From Paenibacillus montanisoli (GTDB lineage Bacteria > Bacillota > Bacilli > Paenibacillales > Paenibacillaceae): 64,000 nt of DNA. Location: contig NZ_QLUW01000002.1 in NCBI RefSeq assembly GCF_003268025.1, forward strand, positions 744,001 through 808,000, read 5' to 3'. A model generated the notes under the pieces. The model was not told the origin of the DNA. It ran no database searches and saw only the letters and a list, made by a program, of their open reading frames with translations. Shown in pieces: positions 48,443 through 57,320 of this stretch. The stretch's first letter is position 1, and each line of letters begins with the position of its first letter. Both the position numbers and the translations under genes were made by a program.

Positions 48443-49390
48443 TTATTTTTTCATTTTCGGATCGAATGCATCTTGCAGCGCGTCGCCGAAAATGTTGAAG
48501 GCAAGCATTGTAATGCTGAGTAGCGATGCCGGAATGAGCATTACCCACGGATAGAGCGTAAATACCGAAACTGCTTCGGAAATTAGCGTACCGAGTGAAG
48601 CAGCCGGCGTTTGAACGCCAAGACCAAGGAAGCTAAGGAATGCTTCGGCAAATATAGCAGACGGAACCGACAACGTAACCGTTACAATAATCGGTCCAAG
48701 TGTATTCGGAATCAAGTGGCGGAACAAAATACGCGAGCCGCTTGCGCCCATCGATTGAGCTGCGAGCACGTACTCCTGATTTTTGAGCTGCAAAATTTGA
48801 CCGCGTACAATCCATGACATCGTAATCCAACCCGTAATCGACAAGGCGATAATGATCGTCGTTAAACCGTTGCCCATAACAACACCAAGCAAAATGACGA
48901 CGAGCAAATACGGGATCGCGTACAAAATTTCAGCAAACTTGTTCATAACGCCGCCAAGTCTTTTGCCGCTAAAGCCCATAATTCCGCCGTAAACGACGCC
49001 AATCATGAGGTCGATCAACGCTGCCGTAAAACCGACGATCAACGAGATTCGAACGCCAAGCCATGTTCTGACGAACAAATCACGGCCCAAATTGTCCGTT
49101 CCGAACCAGTGGTCGCTGTTCGGCGCTAAATACGTATTGTCCAAATCGTTCGTGTACGAATTGTAAGGCGAAATCATCGGACATACAATCGCGAGAACAA
49201 TGATTGCAATCAGGACATATAATCCGGACATCGCATATTTATTTTTGCGAAGTTTTGCCCAGCTCTCTTGAAACGTAGAGCGGCTTTCCGCAGTAATGAT
49301 TTCGGACTCCGTATGTCTTTGCGGCAGCTTCGCGAACGGTGAATTCGCAGCTTGCTCGCTAGTCACGACATCTTTCAATTGAGTACTCAT
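48443..49390 (-). CDS. oppC: Oligopeptide ABC transporter permease OppC
   Basis: 315 residues, six membrane segments after a hydrophilic N-terminal 45 residues. DHWFGTDNLGRDLFVRTWLGVRISL is the DppC/OppC signature; the EAA loop is AAQSMGASGSRILFRHLIPN. ATG overlaps the oppB stop by four bases. Confidence 0.95.
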   Translation of the reverse strand: MSTQLKDVVTSEQAANSPFAKLPQRHTESEIITAESRSTFQESWAKLRKNKYAMSGLYVLIAIIVLAIVCPMISPYNSYTNDLDNTYLAPNSDHWFGTDNLGRDLFVRTWLGVRISLIVGFTAALIDLMIGVVYGGIMGFSGKRLGGVMNKFAEILYAIPYLLVVILLGVVMGNGLTTIIIALSITGWITMSWIVRGQILQLKNQEYVLAAQSMGASGSRILFRHLIPNTLGPIIVTVTLSVPSAIFAEAFLSFLGLGVQTPAASLGTLISEAVSVFTLYPWVMLIPASLLSITMLAFNIFGDALQDAFDPKMKK

Positions 49391-50322
49391 TTCTTAACGA
49401 CACCTCCGCTAACTTTAATACGCGGATCAACAAAAATGTAAACAATATCGGTGATGAAACGGGCAGCCATCAAGATTACGGCGTAGAAAATCGTAATACC
49501 CATGATGAGCGTGTAATCGCGGTTAGAAATACTTTCAACGAAATGTCCGCCCAAGCCAGGAAGACCAAAAATACGTTCGACAACGACCGAACCGGTAATA
49601 ATGTTTGCCGTCATCGGGCCTAGATACGTGACAACCGGCAAAATACCGTTACGAAGTCCGTGCTGCCAAAGAATTGCATGTGGCGACAAGCCTTTCGCTT
49701 TCGCAGTTCGTATATAGTCCGAAGTTAATACTTCGAGCATTGTTGAGCGAGTAAGCCTCGCGATGAATGCAATAGGAAGTGTAGAAAGAGCGATTGTCGG
49801 AAGGACATAATCTAGCGGCCCTTCAAGCCCTTGTACAGTAAAGATCGGAAATTTTACACCAAGGAAATATTGAAGCAATGCCCCAATAACGAAGTTCGGA
49901 ATCGAAATACCGATAACCGCAATGAACATTGCCGCATTATCGATTAGCTTCTTATGCCTTAAAGCAGCCATCATACCGAGATATATTCCGACGATGACGG
50001 ATACGATGATCGCAATAGCACCAACCTTAGCGGAAGTAGCAAAGGATTCTTTAATGATTGTCGTTACAGAGCGATTCTGACTTTTCATCGATTCGCCCAA
50101 ATCAAGCTGAAACAAGTTTTTCATGTAAACCAAGTACTGCGTGCCTAGCGGCTTGTCCAATCCGTAATGCGCCATAATATTCGCCTTAATTTCAGGCGGA
50201 ATTGCCTTCTCTTGAGTAAAAGGGTCCCCTGGGACAGCTTTCATCAAGAAAAAGGTTGCGGTGGCTAGAACTAGCAGTGAAATAATAATGTTAAAAAGCT
50301 TACCACCCAAATAACGAGCCAT
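49387..50322 (-). CDS. oppB: Oligopeptide ABC transporter permease OppB
   Basis: 311 residues from ATG 50322, six bases after GGGAGGGG. First membrane segment IIISLLVLATATFFLMKAVPGDPF, DYIRTAKAKGLSPHAILWQHGLRN as the ATPase contact loop, VVERIFGLPGLGGHFVESI. Follows oppA after an 86-base gap with a strong hairpin. Confidence 0.95.
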   Translation of the reverse strand: MARYLGGKLFNIIISLLVLATATFFLMKAVPGDPFTQEKAIPPEIKANIMAHYGLDKPLGTQYLVYMKNLFQLDLGESMKSQNRSVTTIIKESFATSAKVGAIAIIVSVIVGIYLGMMAALRHKKLIDNAAMFIAVIGISIPNFVIGALLQYFLGVKFPIFTVQGLEGPLDYVLPTIALSTLPIAFIARLTRSTMLEVLTSDYIRTAKAKGLSPHAILWQHGLRNGILPVVTYLGPMTANIITGSVVVERIFGLPGLGGHFVESISNRDYTLIMGITIFYAVILMAARFITDIVYIFVDPRIKVSGGVVKK

Positions 50323-50350
50323 CCCAAGCCCCTCCCCCAATCATAAGAGA

Positions 50351-50381
50351 AGGGATATATATGGGAACCATATATATCCCT
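50351..50381 (-). other. Perfect hairpin between oppA and oppB
   Basis: AGGGATATATATGG (50351-50364) and CCATATATATCCCT (50368-50381) form a 14-bp perfect stem with a 3-base loop. No T run follows on the minus strand. Likely protects the oppA 3' end so that the binding protein is made in excess of the permease. Confidence 0.75.
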
Positions 50382-50408
50382 CTACCCTTAAATTCATTTC
50401 AAACTTAA

Positions 50409-52034
50409 TTATTTCTCAATTGTGATACGGCTGTAATCCAAGTTACCGCTGAAATCAACGGAGTAGTTTTTCACATAAGGCTTGATCAATTGAGCCGAAG
50501 TGTAGTAGTAGATTGGCATAATCGCTTGATTGTCGCCAATCAGGATTTTCTCCGCTTTAGCCATTGCATCTACACGAGCTTTTTGATCGTTAGTCGCATA
50601 TGCTTCCTTAACAAGCGCATCGTATTCAGTGTTCTTGAAGCCGATGTCGTTGTTACCGCCGCCTGTTGTGAACATGTCGATGAACGTCATTGGATCGTTG
50701 TAGTCAGCGCCCCAACCAGCACGAGCAATGTCATAGTTCAAGCTTTGACGGTTTTTCAGGAATACTTTCCACTCTTGAACTTCAAGCTTAACGTTAACGC
50801 CAAGGTTTTCTTTCCACATGTTAGCGATCGCTTCAGCTACAGTCTTGTGCAGACCTTCGTTGAAGGAAAGCGTGAATTCAGGCATTTCAGTCATGCCTTC
50901 TTCTTGAAGACCTTCAGCAAGCAATTTCTTAGCTTCTGCTACATCTTCCTTGAAGTAGTCGTCTTTCACTTCGGAGCGGTATTCGCCTGCAACGCCGAAG
51001 ATACCAGTGGAAACAAATCCGTATGCAGGAACTTGACCTGCTTTAGTTACTTTTTCAACGATATCCGTACGGTTAATTGCCATCGAAAGCGCCTTACGTA
51101 CTTTCACGTTGTTGAAAGGCTTCTTCTCGTTGTTGAAGTTGTAATAATAAGTGCTTGCTACGCCTTTAATTTGAAGCTCTTTGTTGTTCTCTTTGCGGAA
51201 CTTGTCCAGTTGCTCTACAGGAATATCGCCAGTTGGCTTACCTGTCCAGTCAAGCTTGCCTGTTTGGTACATGCTAAGCTCAGTGTTTGCATCTGCAACC
51301 ATCGAGAATTTAACTTTGGACAATTTGATTTCATCTTTTGCCCAGTAGTTTTCGTTCGGTACAAGCTCAAGGGAATCGCCATGTTTCCAAGCAGACATTT
51401 TGAACGGTCCGTTGCTGATGTAGTCTTTTGCTTCAGCAGCCCAGTTCGCGTTCGTTTGAGCCGATTTATGAATTGGATACAGCGTGAAGAAAGCTGTAAG
51501 GTTCAAGAAGTAAGGAGTTGGGTTTTCCAATTCAACTTCAAGCGTTTTTTCGTCGATCGCTTTAACGCCCAGTTGTGCAGCGTCAGTTACGCCATCTTTC
51601 GTGTTGTACTTAGCGCCGTTCTTGATGTAGTAAAGTTGGTAAGCGTAAGGAGCCGGTGGGTTCAAGTTCGGATCCAGCGTACGCTTCCAGGAGTATTCAA
51701 AGTCCTGTGCTGTTACAGGGTCGCCATTGGACCATTTTGCATCAGAGCGAAGGTGGAACGTATATTTCTTGCTGTCGTCCGAAACTTCCCATTTCTCAGC
51801 TACGCCCGGAACGACTTTACCAGTCGCATCCAGACGAGTCAAACCTTCAAAAAGGCCTGTAAGCACTGTGAACGATACTTGGTCTTGTGCTTGTGAAACA
51901 TCCAAACTAGGTGGTTCGGTCGTCAGGTTCATTCTGAACTCTTGATCAGCACCGGAACCGCTTTTGCCACAGGCAGACAATACGCCTGTGAGGACAAGCA
52001 TGAGTGAAACTAGAACTAGCAATTTCTTTTTCAT
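50409..52034 (-). CDS. oppA: Oligopeptide-binding lipoprotein OppA
   Basis: 541 residues. Lipoprotein signal with lipobox LSAC (19-22), so Cys22 is lipidated on the outer membrane face. SBP_bac_5 fold: EFRMNLTTEPPSLDVSQAQDQ, GVAEKWEVSDDSKKYTFHLR, WSNGDPVTAQDFEYSWKRTLDP, NVKVRKALSMAINR. Captures peptides for OppBCDF. Promoter TTTACA-17-TATTAT lies upstream. Codon use looks somewhat more A/T-ending than neighbours, as expected for a highly expressed gene. Confidence 0.95.
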   Translation of the reverse strand: MKKKLLVLVSLMLVLTGVLSACGKSGSGADQEFRMNLTTEPPSLDVSQAQDQVSFTVLTGLFEGLTRLDATGKVVPGVAEKWEVSDDSKKYTFHLRSDAKWSNGDPVTAQDFEYSWKRTLDPNLNPPAPYAYQLYYIKNGAKYNTKDGVTDAAQLGVKAIDEKTLEVELENPTPYFLNLTAFFTLYPIHKSAQTNANWAAEAKDYISNGPFKMSAWKHGDSLELVPNENYWAKDEIKLSKVKFSMVADANTELSMYQTGKLDWTGKPTGDIPVEQLDKFRKENNKELQIKGVASTYYYNFNNEKKPFNNVKVRKALSMAINRTDIVEKVTKAGQVPAYGFVSTGIFGVAGEYRSEVKDDYFKEDVAEAKKLLAEGLQEEGMTEMPEFTLSFNEGLHKTVAEAIANMWKENLGVNVKLEVQEWKVFLKNRQSLNYDIARAGWGADYNDPMTFIDMFTTGGGNNDIGFKNTEYDALVKEAYATNDQKARVDAMAKAEKILIGDNQAIMPIYYYTSAQLIKPYVKNYSVDFSGNLDYSRITIEK

Positions 52035-52084
52035 TCTTCGAACCCGCCTCCGAAAGTTTGTTTATTTTTTTAAACCCGTAGCCA

Positions 52085-52113
52085 ATAATACACCCAATTT
52101 AACAATTTGTAAA
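52085..52113 (-). promoter_or_regulatory. Sigma-A promoter of oppABCDF
   Basis: Minus strand TTTACA (52108-52113), 17-base spacer, TATTAT (52085-52090), about 50 bases before the oppA ATG. A half-match to a CodY box (GAAAAT) lies further upstream but is too weak to call. Confidence 0.7.
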
Positions 52114-52231
52114 ACACATTTTGAACACTTGTAAAGATTTTCTATCTGTCCATGTTATGTTAACTGACAAACAGCTGACGGGAAAGTTGCAAACCATTGT
52201 AATCTCTGACTTTCTCGTCCCTATTATGCCA

Positions 52232-52281
52232 CAAAAGAAGACGACCGCAGCAGGCCAAATGTTGCCTGCAACGGTCGTCTT
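52232..52281 (-). terminator. Terminator of the PrsA-like gene
   Basis: AAGACGACCG (52238-52247) pairs with CGGTCGTCTT (52272-52281), with an inner GCAGGC/GCCTGC stem; TCTTCTTTTG follows on the minus strand. Confidence 0.85.
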
Positions 52282-52299
52282 TGCATCTTACCTGGAATA

Positions 52300-53451
52300 T
52301 TATTGTCCGTTCGTGCCTGCGTTTGCAGCCGGCACTTCAGCGTTAGTCGCATCATCCGCTGTCAACGTGTTTGTGATATTCGCTTTGCTCTTCAGATCCT
52401 CCAGCCAAGCCTGGGAAAGCTCTTGCACCTTCTGGGAAATGAGCTGTTCCTTGATTTCGGCCTTCTTCTCATCCAGCGTAGCCGCTTTCGCTTCCTTGTG
52501 CTCGGCCCCTTTGATGATGTGGTAGCCGTAATCCGTCTTAATCGGCTCGCTGAGCTCGTCTTTCTTCAGCTTGAACGCTGCGGCTTCGAAAGCCGGGTCC
52601 ATATCGCCTTTGCCGAAGAAGCCAAGGTCGCCGCCTTGGTCTTTGCTGCCAGGGTCAGTGGATTTCTCTTTCGCCAGCTGCGCGAAATCCGCGCCTTCTT
52701 TCAGCTGCTTCAGAATGGCATCGGCCTCTTCCTTCGTAGCCACCAAAATGTGCGAAGCCCTCACTTGCTCCGGCTGGTCGAATTGCGCTTTGTTCTCTTC
52801 GAAAAATTTCTTCACATCTTCGTCCGTTACTTTCGTTTGCGGTTCCAGCAGCTTTTTGATCCGAAGCTGCATCGGCGTTTGTTTCTTCAAATCTTCGACC
52901 GTCATATTGGCCTGCATCAAGGCAGCCTGGAAATCATCTTCGGTCGGGAATTGCTTCTTGATGTTGTCGATTTCCTTGTCAACGTCAGCATCCGTAATCT
53001 TGATGCCCGCTTTGTCCGCTTCCTGCTTGATCAGCTCGTCCTGGATCAGGTTGTCCAGCGTTTGCTGGCCGCCAAGCTTGACCATTTCGTCATACAGCTG
53101 ATCTTTCGAGATGGAAACTCCATTTACCGAGCCGACCGTCTCGTTCTTGCCGCCGCCAAACGGGGAAATCAATACGACCAGCAATACGAGTGCGAGTCCG
53201 ATGGAAATGTACATCCAAGCTTTGCCGCCGCCGCTCTTGGCTGCCGGAGCCGACGATGTCGCCGCAGCTGCGCGGCGCTTGTCCCGCTCCTCTTCCTCAT
53301 CTCCCTCTAGCTCGTTGTCTATATCCGAATCAGCAAGCTCCGTTTCGGGCGCTTCGGACGCATTCTTCGCGTAGACATTACCTTTCTTATCCTGTTCTAC
53401 AGCCTCAAGCTCAAGCTCGTTCTCGTTACCTTGCTTCTCTTTCTCGTTCAA
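52300..53451 (-). CDS. Membrane-anchored PrsA-like peptidyl-prolyl isomerase
   Basis: 383 residues from the TTG at 53451, eight bases after AAGGGAG. A 75-residue acidic cytoplasmic N-terminus is followed by one membrane anchor (KAWMYISIGLALVLLVVLISPF) with no lipobox, then a SurA-like N-domain and a parvulin domain (VRASHILVATKEEADAILKQL, STDPGSKDQGGDLGFFGKGDM, TDYGYHIIKG). Foldase for exported proteins at the outer membrane face. Classical PrsA is a lipoprotein without a cytoplasmic domain, so this is an uncommon layout. Confidence 0.88.
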   Translation of the reverse strand: MNEKEKQGNENELELEAVEQDKKGNVYAKNASEAPETELADSDIDNELEGDEEEERDKRRAAAATSSAPAAKSGGGKAWMYISIGLALVLLVVLISPFGGGKNETVGSVNGVSISKDQLYDEMVKLGGQQTLDNLIQDELIKQEADKAGIKITDADVDKEIDNIKKQFPTEDDFQAALMQANMTVEDLKKQTPMQLRIKKLLEPQTKVTDEDVKKFFEENKAQFDQPEQVRASHILVATKEEADAILKQLKEGADFAQLAKEKSTDPGSKDQGGDLGFFGKGDMDPAFEAAAFKLKKDELSEPIKTDYGYHIIKGAEHKEAKAATLDEKKAEIKEQLISQKVQELSQAWLEDLKSKANITNTLTADDATNAEVPAANAGTNGQ

Positions 53452-53566
53452 CTTGAAAACTCCCTTCGGCAAATGAAAATCAGTAACGCTTCTGTGTCAC
53501 TATACCAGATAATGCCCGGCCAAACCTTAAGATAACATGAAATAGAGCGAAATAAATCGAAACCCG

Positions 53567-54256
53567 TCAAAGCAGCCAGGCATGAACCGGCAGCAAAAGG
53601 ACGGGCGTGAACACCGTGCAAGCGGCCATGGAGAATCCGCTTAATCCTCCTTGTTCCTCCGATTCGGACAGCAGCTTCGCCGAACCGATCCCGTGCGCAG
53701 CCGCACCGATCGCGATCGAAGATGCAATGACGCTGTCTACTCGGCACAGCCGAAGGAGCGGCAGTCCCGCTACGCTGCCGACAAGACCGGTCAGTACGGT
53801 TAACGCGGCCGTCAGCTCAGGCGATCCGCCGAGCCAACCGGACAAATCCACGGCTACCGCCGTTGTGACCGACTTTGGCAGCGTCGAGCGAAGAAAGGAT
53901 TCCGTTCCGCCAAGCAGCAGAACGGACAAGCCGTTGATAAGAATGCCCGCCGCGCTTCCGACCAAGGCTCCGGCAAGCAGCGACGGCAGCATATGCTTTA
54001 GCCGCATCGCATGCTTATATAGCGGTACGGCCATCGCCACCGTCGCAGGACCAAGAAAGAACGTTACCAAATCGCCGCCTTCCCGGTAAGCGGCAAACGG
54101 AATATCGCCGATCCGCAAAACCAGATAGACGATTAGCGGGGCGCTAAGCAGCGGATGCAGCCAATTAAGCTTTCGACGGATGAGAATTGCCAGCACGTAA
54201 GCTCCCACTGACAGCACGGTGCCGAACATTGGATCGGCAAAACGTTCAGCTGCCAT
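53567..54256 (-). CDS. lrgB: LrgB family membrane protein
   Basis: 229 residues from ATG 54256, eight bases after AAGGAAG. Repeated hydrophobic helices with LGPATVAMAVPLYKH, PKSVTTAVAVDLS and ASSIAIGAAAHGIGSAKL, the LrgB/CidB hallmarks. Forms a pair with the LrgA gene just upstream (11-base overlap). In B. subtilis a related pair moves pyruvate; plant PLGG1, an LrgB/LrgA fusion, moves glycolate and glycerate. Confidence 0.92.
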   Translation of the reverse strand: MAAERFADPMFGTVLSVGAYVLAILIRRKLNWLHPLLSAPLIVYLVLRIGDIPFAAYREGGDLVTFFLGPATVAMAVPLYKHAMRLKHMLPSLLAGALVGSAAGILINGLSVLLLGGTESFLRSTLPKSVTTAVAVDLSGWLGGSPELTAALTVLTGLVGSVAGLPLLRLCRVDSVIASSIAIGAAAHGIGSAKLLSESEEQGGLSGFSMAACTVFTPVLLLPVHAWLL

Positions 54257-54605
54257 CGTGCTCACTTCCTTTCGGCCGCTTGACCAGCCTTTTCGTAGCC
54301 AGCCCGGTTATGAGCAAGATCGCAAGCGTCCCTGCGGTTAGACTCCCGATCGCGGCGAGCCAAGAGCTGCCGATAACGGACGCGTACGCGGCTGCGCCCG
54401 CAAGCAGCGGCACGAAGAACAGCATCATATGCTTCGTCAAAAATGCCGCGCTTTGTTCCACCCATTCAAGCTTCACGATTTGCAAAAATAAAGCTGCTGT
54501 CAGCAGCAGCAGCCCCAGAACATGCGACGGAAGCGGTACGCCCGCGAATTGGTGCAGCAGCCACCCCAGCCCGTCAAAGCCGATAATGATGCTTAATCCC
54601 CGCAT
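54246..54605 (-). CDS. lrgA: LrgA/CidA family holin-like membrane protein
   Basis: 119 residues, four hydrophobic segments. GVPLPSHVLGLLLL (the PGSVIGL-type motif), SAAFLTKHMMLFFVPLLAG are typical CidA/LrgA segments. Partner of LrgB. The ATG follows the dehydrogenase stop by a few bases, with GGGTGA as ribosome site. Confidence 0.9.
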   Translation of the reverse strand: MRGLSIIIGFDGLGWLLHQFAGVPLPSHVLGLLLLTAALFLQIVKLEWVEQSAAFLTKHMMLFFVPLLAGAAAYASVIGSSWLAAIGSLTAGTLAILLITGLATKRLVKRPKGSEHDGS

Positions 54606-54609
54606 TCGA

Positions 54610-55566
54610 TCAGTTCACCCGGTTACGGACATCGCCCTGCTGGAACGAACGCAGATTCGATGCCGCAATCCCCATCAGCCTGCTGCGCGCTTCGACCGTT
54701 GCCCAGCCGATATGAGGCGTGATCGCGCAGTTCGCTGCATTCAGGAGAGGTTGATCTACGGGAGGCGGCTCGACGCTCAGCACATCCAATCCGGCTCCCG
54801 CGATACGACCGTTGTTGAGCGCGTCGGCCAAATCCTGCTCCGCGATATGTCCGCCGCGAGCCGTATTAATCAGATATGCCGTATGTTTCATCAGCCCAAG
54901 CGTTCGTGCGTTTACCAGCCCGGTCGTCTCGGGTGTGAGCGGACAGTGCAGCGTAACGATATCCGAATTCCGGAACAAATCATCAAGCGGCATAAATTGA
55001 ACGGCTTCCAATCCTGGAACGGCTTTCTCCGTTCGCGTATGTACGACGACCTTCATGCCGAAGGCAAGAGCAGCCTTCGCGACCTGCTGGCCGATCTGGC
55101 CATAGCCGACGATTCCGATTGTTTTCCCGGCGAGCTCCATGAGAGGATGAAGAGAAAACGTAAAATCCGGACCGGCCGACCAGCGGCCATTATGTACGGC
55201 TTTGCTATGCTCGCTTACGCGGTAAGCATGCTCCATCAGCAGCGCAAACACGAGCTGGACCACCGAATGCGTGCTATAGTCCGGTACGTTCGTTACGGCC
55301 ACGCCATGCTCCGCAGCCGCCTTCGTATCGACAATATTATACCCAGTAGCCAGTACGCCGATGTATCGCAGACCCGGTAGACTGCGGATCGTTTCCGCCG
55401 AGAACGGCGTCTTATTCGTCAATATGGCTTCCGCGCCAGCCGCGCGGCTTACGATATCTTCGCGGGCAGTCCGGTCATATACGACCAGCTCGCCAAGCTT
55501 GCCTAATTCATCCCAATTCAAATCGCCCGGGTTCAACGTGTACCCGTCCAGTACAACAATTTTCAT
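54610..55566 (-). CDS. D-2-hydroxyacid dehydrogenase (glycerate/hydroxypyruvate reductase type)
   Basis: 318 residues from ATG 55566 (MKIVVLDGYTLNPGDLNW). NAD-binding GIVGYGQIGQQVA, catalytic Arg in INTARGGHI, Glu in LDVLSVEP, His in ITPHIGWAT. The N-terminal GYTLNPGDLNWDEL matches proteins annotated as glycerate dehydrogenase (hydroxypyruvate reductase). First gene of an operon with lrgA and lrgB, suggesting the transporter handles its substrate. Confidence 0.88.
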   Translation of the reverse strand: MKIVVLDGYTLNPGDLNWDELGKLGELVVYDRTAREDIVSRAAGAEAILTNKTPFSAETIRSLPGLRYIGVLATGYNIVDTKAAAEHGVAVTNVPDYSTHSVVQLVFALLMEHAYRVSEHSKAVHNGRWSAGPDFTFSLHPLMELAGKTIGIVGYGQIGQQVAKAALAFGMKVVVHTRTEKAVPGLEAVQFMPLDDLFRNSDIVTLHCPLTPETTGLVNARTLGLMKHTAYLINTARGGHIAEQDLADALNNGRIAGAGLDVLSVEPPPVDQPLLNAANCAITPHIGWATVEARSRLMGIAASNLRSFQQGDVRNRVN

Positions 55567-55596
55567 CTGTTTTCCCGCTCCTTTCCTAATCGCCAA

Positions 55597-55975
55597 ATCA
55601 TCGAATTCGTCTAAATGATAATGCTATGTAGATCATACCTTATCTAGGCCAAGAAGCGAACAAGTTTTGACAAAAAACCGCACTATCGGAATGTTGCTTC
55701 ACCGCGTCGACGCATATCTGGGTTGTAGCTTCATTACTGTAAAGCTTTTGCTCTAAAAAGTTTCTTCTATTATATAGTAGAGAAATTTGAATAATCTCTC
55801 CTATTAATAGAGAGCTGGAATATCCGATGCGATTTCATTGCTCCGGCTGGTGACCGGTTGAACCGATTGTTCCTATTCGTCCGCTCCGATCGCCAATCGG
55901 AGTCATTTCTTAGCGGAGCTTATATGCCTGTTCGGTCAAACGCAGCATTCGGTCTATCGACTATACAACAAGTGC
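55597..55975. other. Intergenic stretch without recognised gene
   Basis: Between the dehydrogenase and the dctA terminator. AT-rich around 55740-55820, with short repeats CTCTCC/AGAGAG. TATGAT on the minus strand near 55634 could be the -10 of the dehydrogenase operon, with no good -35. No convincing ORF, RNA or riboswitch was recognised. Confidence 0.5.
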
Positions 55976-55977
55976 AA

Positions 55978-56007
55978 CAAAAAACCTCCGATTCATCATC
56001 GGAGGTT
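55978..56007 (-). terminator. Terminator of maeA-dctA
   Basis: AACCTCCGAT (55983-55992) pairs perfectly with ATCGGAGGTT (55998-56007), 5-base loop, then TTTTTTGTTG on the minus strand. Confidence 0.9.
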
Positions 56008-56017
56008 AATGGTTGGA

Positions 56018-57295
56018 TTAAGAGGCAGCTTTTTGCCCCTTACCTATAGTTACAATGGCATCATGATCGACGGGGTTGAATTCTTTTTCGCTCTTAGCGA
56101 TCACGACGGTTGCAACGCTGTTTCCGATCAGGTTCGTTATGGCGCGCGCTTCCGACATGAAGCGGTCAACGCCGAGCAGGAGCGCCATGCCTTCGACTGG
56201 AATGACATTGTTCGGGATGGCGGCAAGCGTCGCTGCGAGTGTAACGAAACCGGAGCCGGTGACGCCGGCTGCGCCTTTCGAGGTCACCATTAGGACGCCA
56301 AGCAGAACGAGCACTTGCACCAAGGTCAGATGAACGCCGTACGCTTGGCTGATGAACAGCGCCGCCATCGATAAGTAGATCGACGTTCCATCAAGGTTAA
56401 AGGAGTATCCGGTCGGTACGACCAGGCCGACAACCGGTTTGGAACAGCCGAACTTCTCCAGCTTCTGCATGACGCGCGGCAAAGCGGATTCGGAAGACGA
56501 TGTGCCGAGCACGAGCAATATCTCGTCTTTGATATAACCCAGCAGCTTGAACAGGCTAAAGCCGTTGTAGCGGGCAATCAGATTCAAAACGATGACAACG
56601 AACAAGAACATGGTCAGGTAAACGGAGCCCATCATTTTGCCGATGGAGAATAGGGAACCCACGCCGAATTTACCGATGGTATAGGACATCGCGCCGAAGG
56701 CTGCGAATGGGGACACCTTCATGATCATGCCCACCAAACGGAAGAACACTTCGTTCAGCTTCTCGAACAGCGAGGTTACCGGCTTCCCTTTCTCGCCAAG
56801 GCCGGATAGCGCAAGACCGAACAGAACGGAGAAGAACAGCACCGGCAGCATATCGCCCTTAGAGAAGGCCGCCATCACGTTATCCGGGACGATGCCGGCG
56901 ATAAAGTCGATGAACCCATGGCTGGTCTCGGCCGCTTGCTGCGTATACTTTTCCACATCCGACGCTTTCACGCCGCTATGGTTCATACCGGCACCCGGCT
57001 GAATCAGGTACATAACCCCGATGCCGATCGCCATCGCAAAGGTCGTGATCACTTCAAAATAGAGCAGCGCCTTTCCGCCGATACGCCCGATCTTCTTCAT
57101 ATCGCCCATGCCGGCGAAGCCGACGACGATCGTAAAGAACACGATTGGCGTGATGACCATTTTGATCATTTTGATAAAAATATCGCTGATGACCTTCATA
57201 TTGTCCGCCCAGCTTGGGAATATAATGCCAACGATAATGCCTAGCACGATAGCGGCCAACACTTGAACGGACAAATTTTTGGCAAGCTTCTTCAT
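56018..57295 (-). CDS. dctA: C4-dicarboxylate transporter DctA (dicarboxylate:cation symporter)
   Basis: 425 residues, eight membrane helices plus two hairpins of the DAACS family. [69 protein letters not shown] (region), [19 protein letters not shown] and [15 protein letters not shown] match DctA/B. subtilis DctP rather than glutamate carriers. Takes up succinate, fumarate and malate. 25 bases after the malic enzyme gene, same transcript. Confidence 0.93.
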   Translation of the reverse strand: MKKLAKNLSVQVLAAIVLGIIVGIIFPSWADNMKVISDIFIKMIKMVITPIVFFTIVVGFAGMGDMKKIGRIGGKALLYFEVITTFAMAIGIGVMYLIQPGAGMNHSGVKASDVEKYTQQAAETSHGFIDFIAGIVPDNVMAAFSKGDMLPVLFFSVLFGLALSGLGEKGKPVTSLFEKLNEVFFRLVGMIMKVSPFAAFGAMSYTIGKFGVGSLFSIGKMMGSVYLTMFLFVVIVLNLIARYNGFSLFKLLGYIKDEILLVLGTSSSESALPRVMQKLEKFGCSKPVVGLVVPTGYSFNLDGTSIYLSMAALFISQAYGVHLTLVQVLVLLGVLMVTSKGAAGVTGSGFVTLAATLAAIPNNVIPVEGMALLLGVDRFMSEARAITNLIGNSVATVVIAKSEKEFNPVDHDAIVTIGKGQKAAS

Positions 57296-57320
57296 AGTTG
57301 TTTAACCCTCCCGTTACAAA

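Noticed and set aside
50490-51896. 468-codon plus-strand frame antisense to oppA
   Set aside because: Phe/Val/Cys-rich shadow of a clear lipoprotein gene.
52120-52160. CodY box upstream of oppA
   Set aside because: Only one half (GAAAAT) matches the 15-base CodY consensus; too many mismatches in the other half.
55858-56049. Small plus-strand ORF of 63 codons before dctA
   Set aside because: It runs through the dctA terminator and into the dctA 3' end and has no ribosome site.
56018-57295. Glutamate/aspartate symporter (gltP/gltT) as the primary call
   Set aside because: [18 protein letters not shown] and the neighbouring malic enzyme and DctSR genes point to a C4-dicarboxylate carrier.
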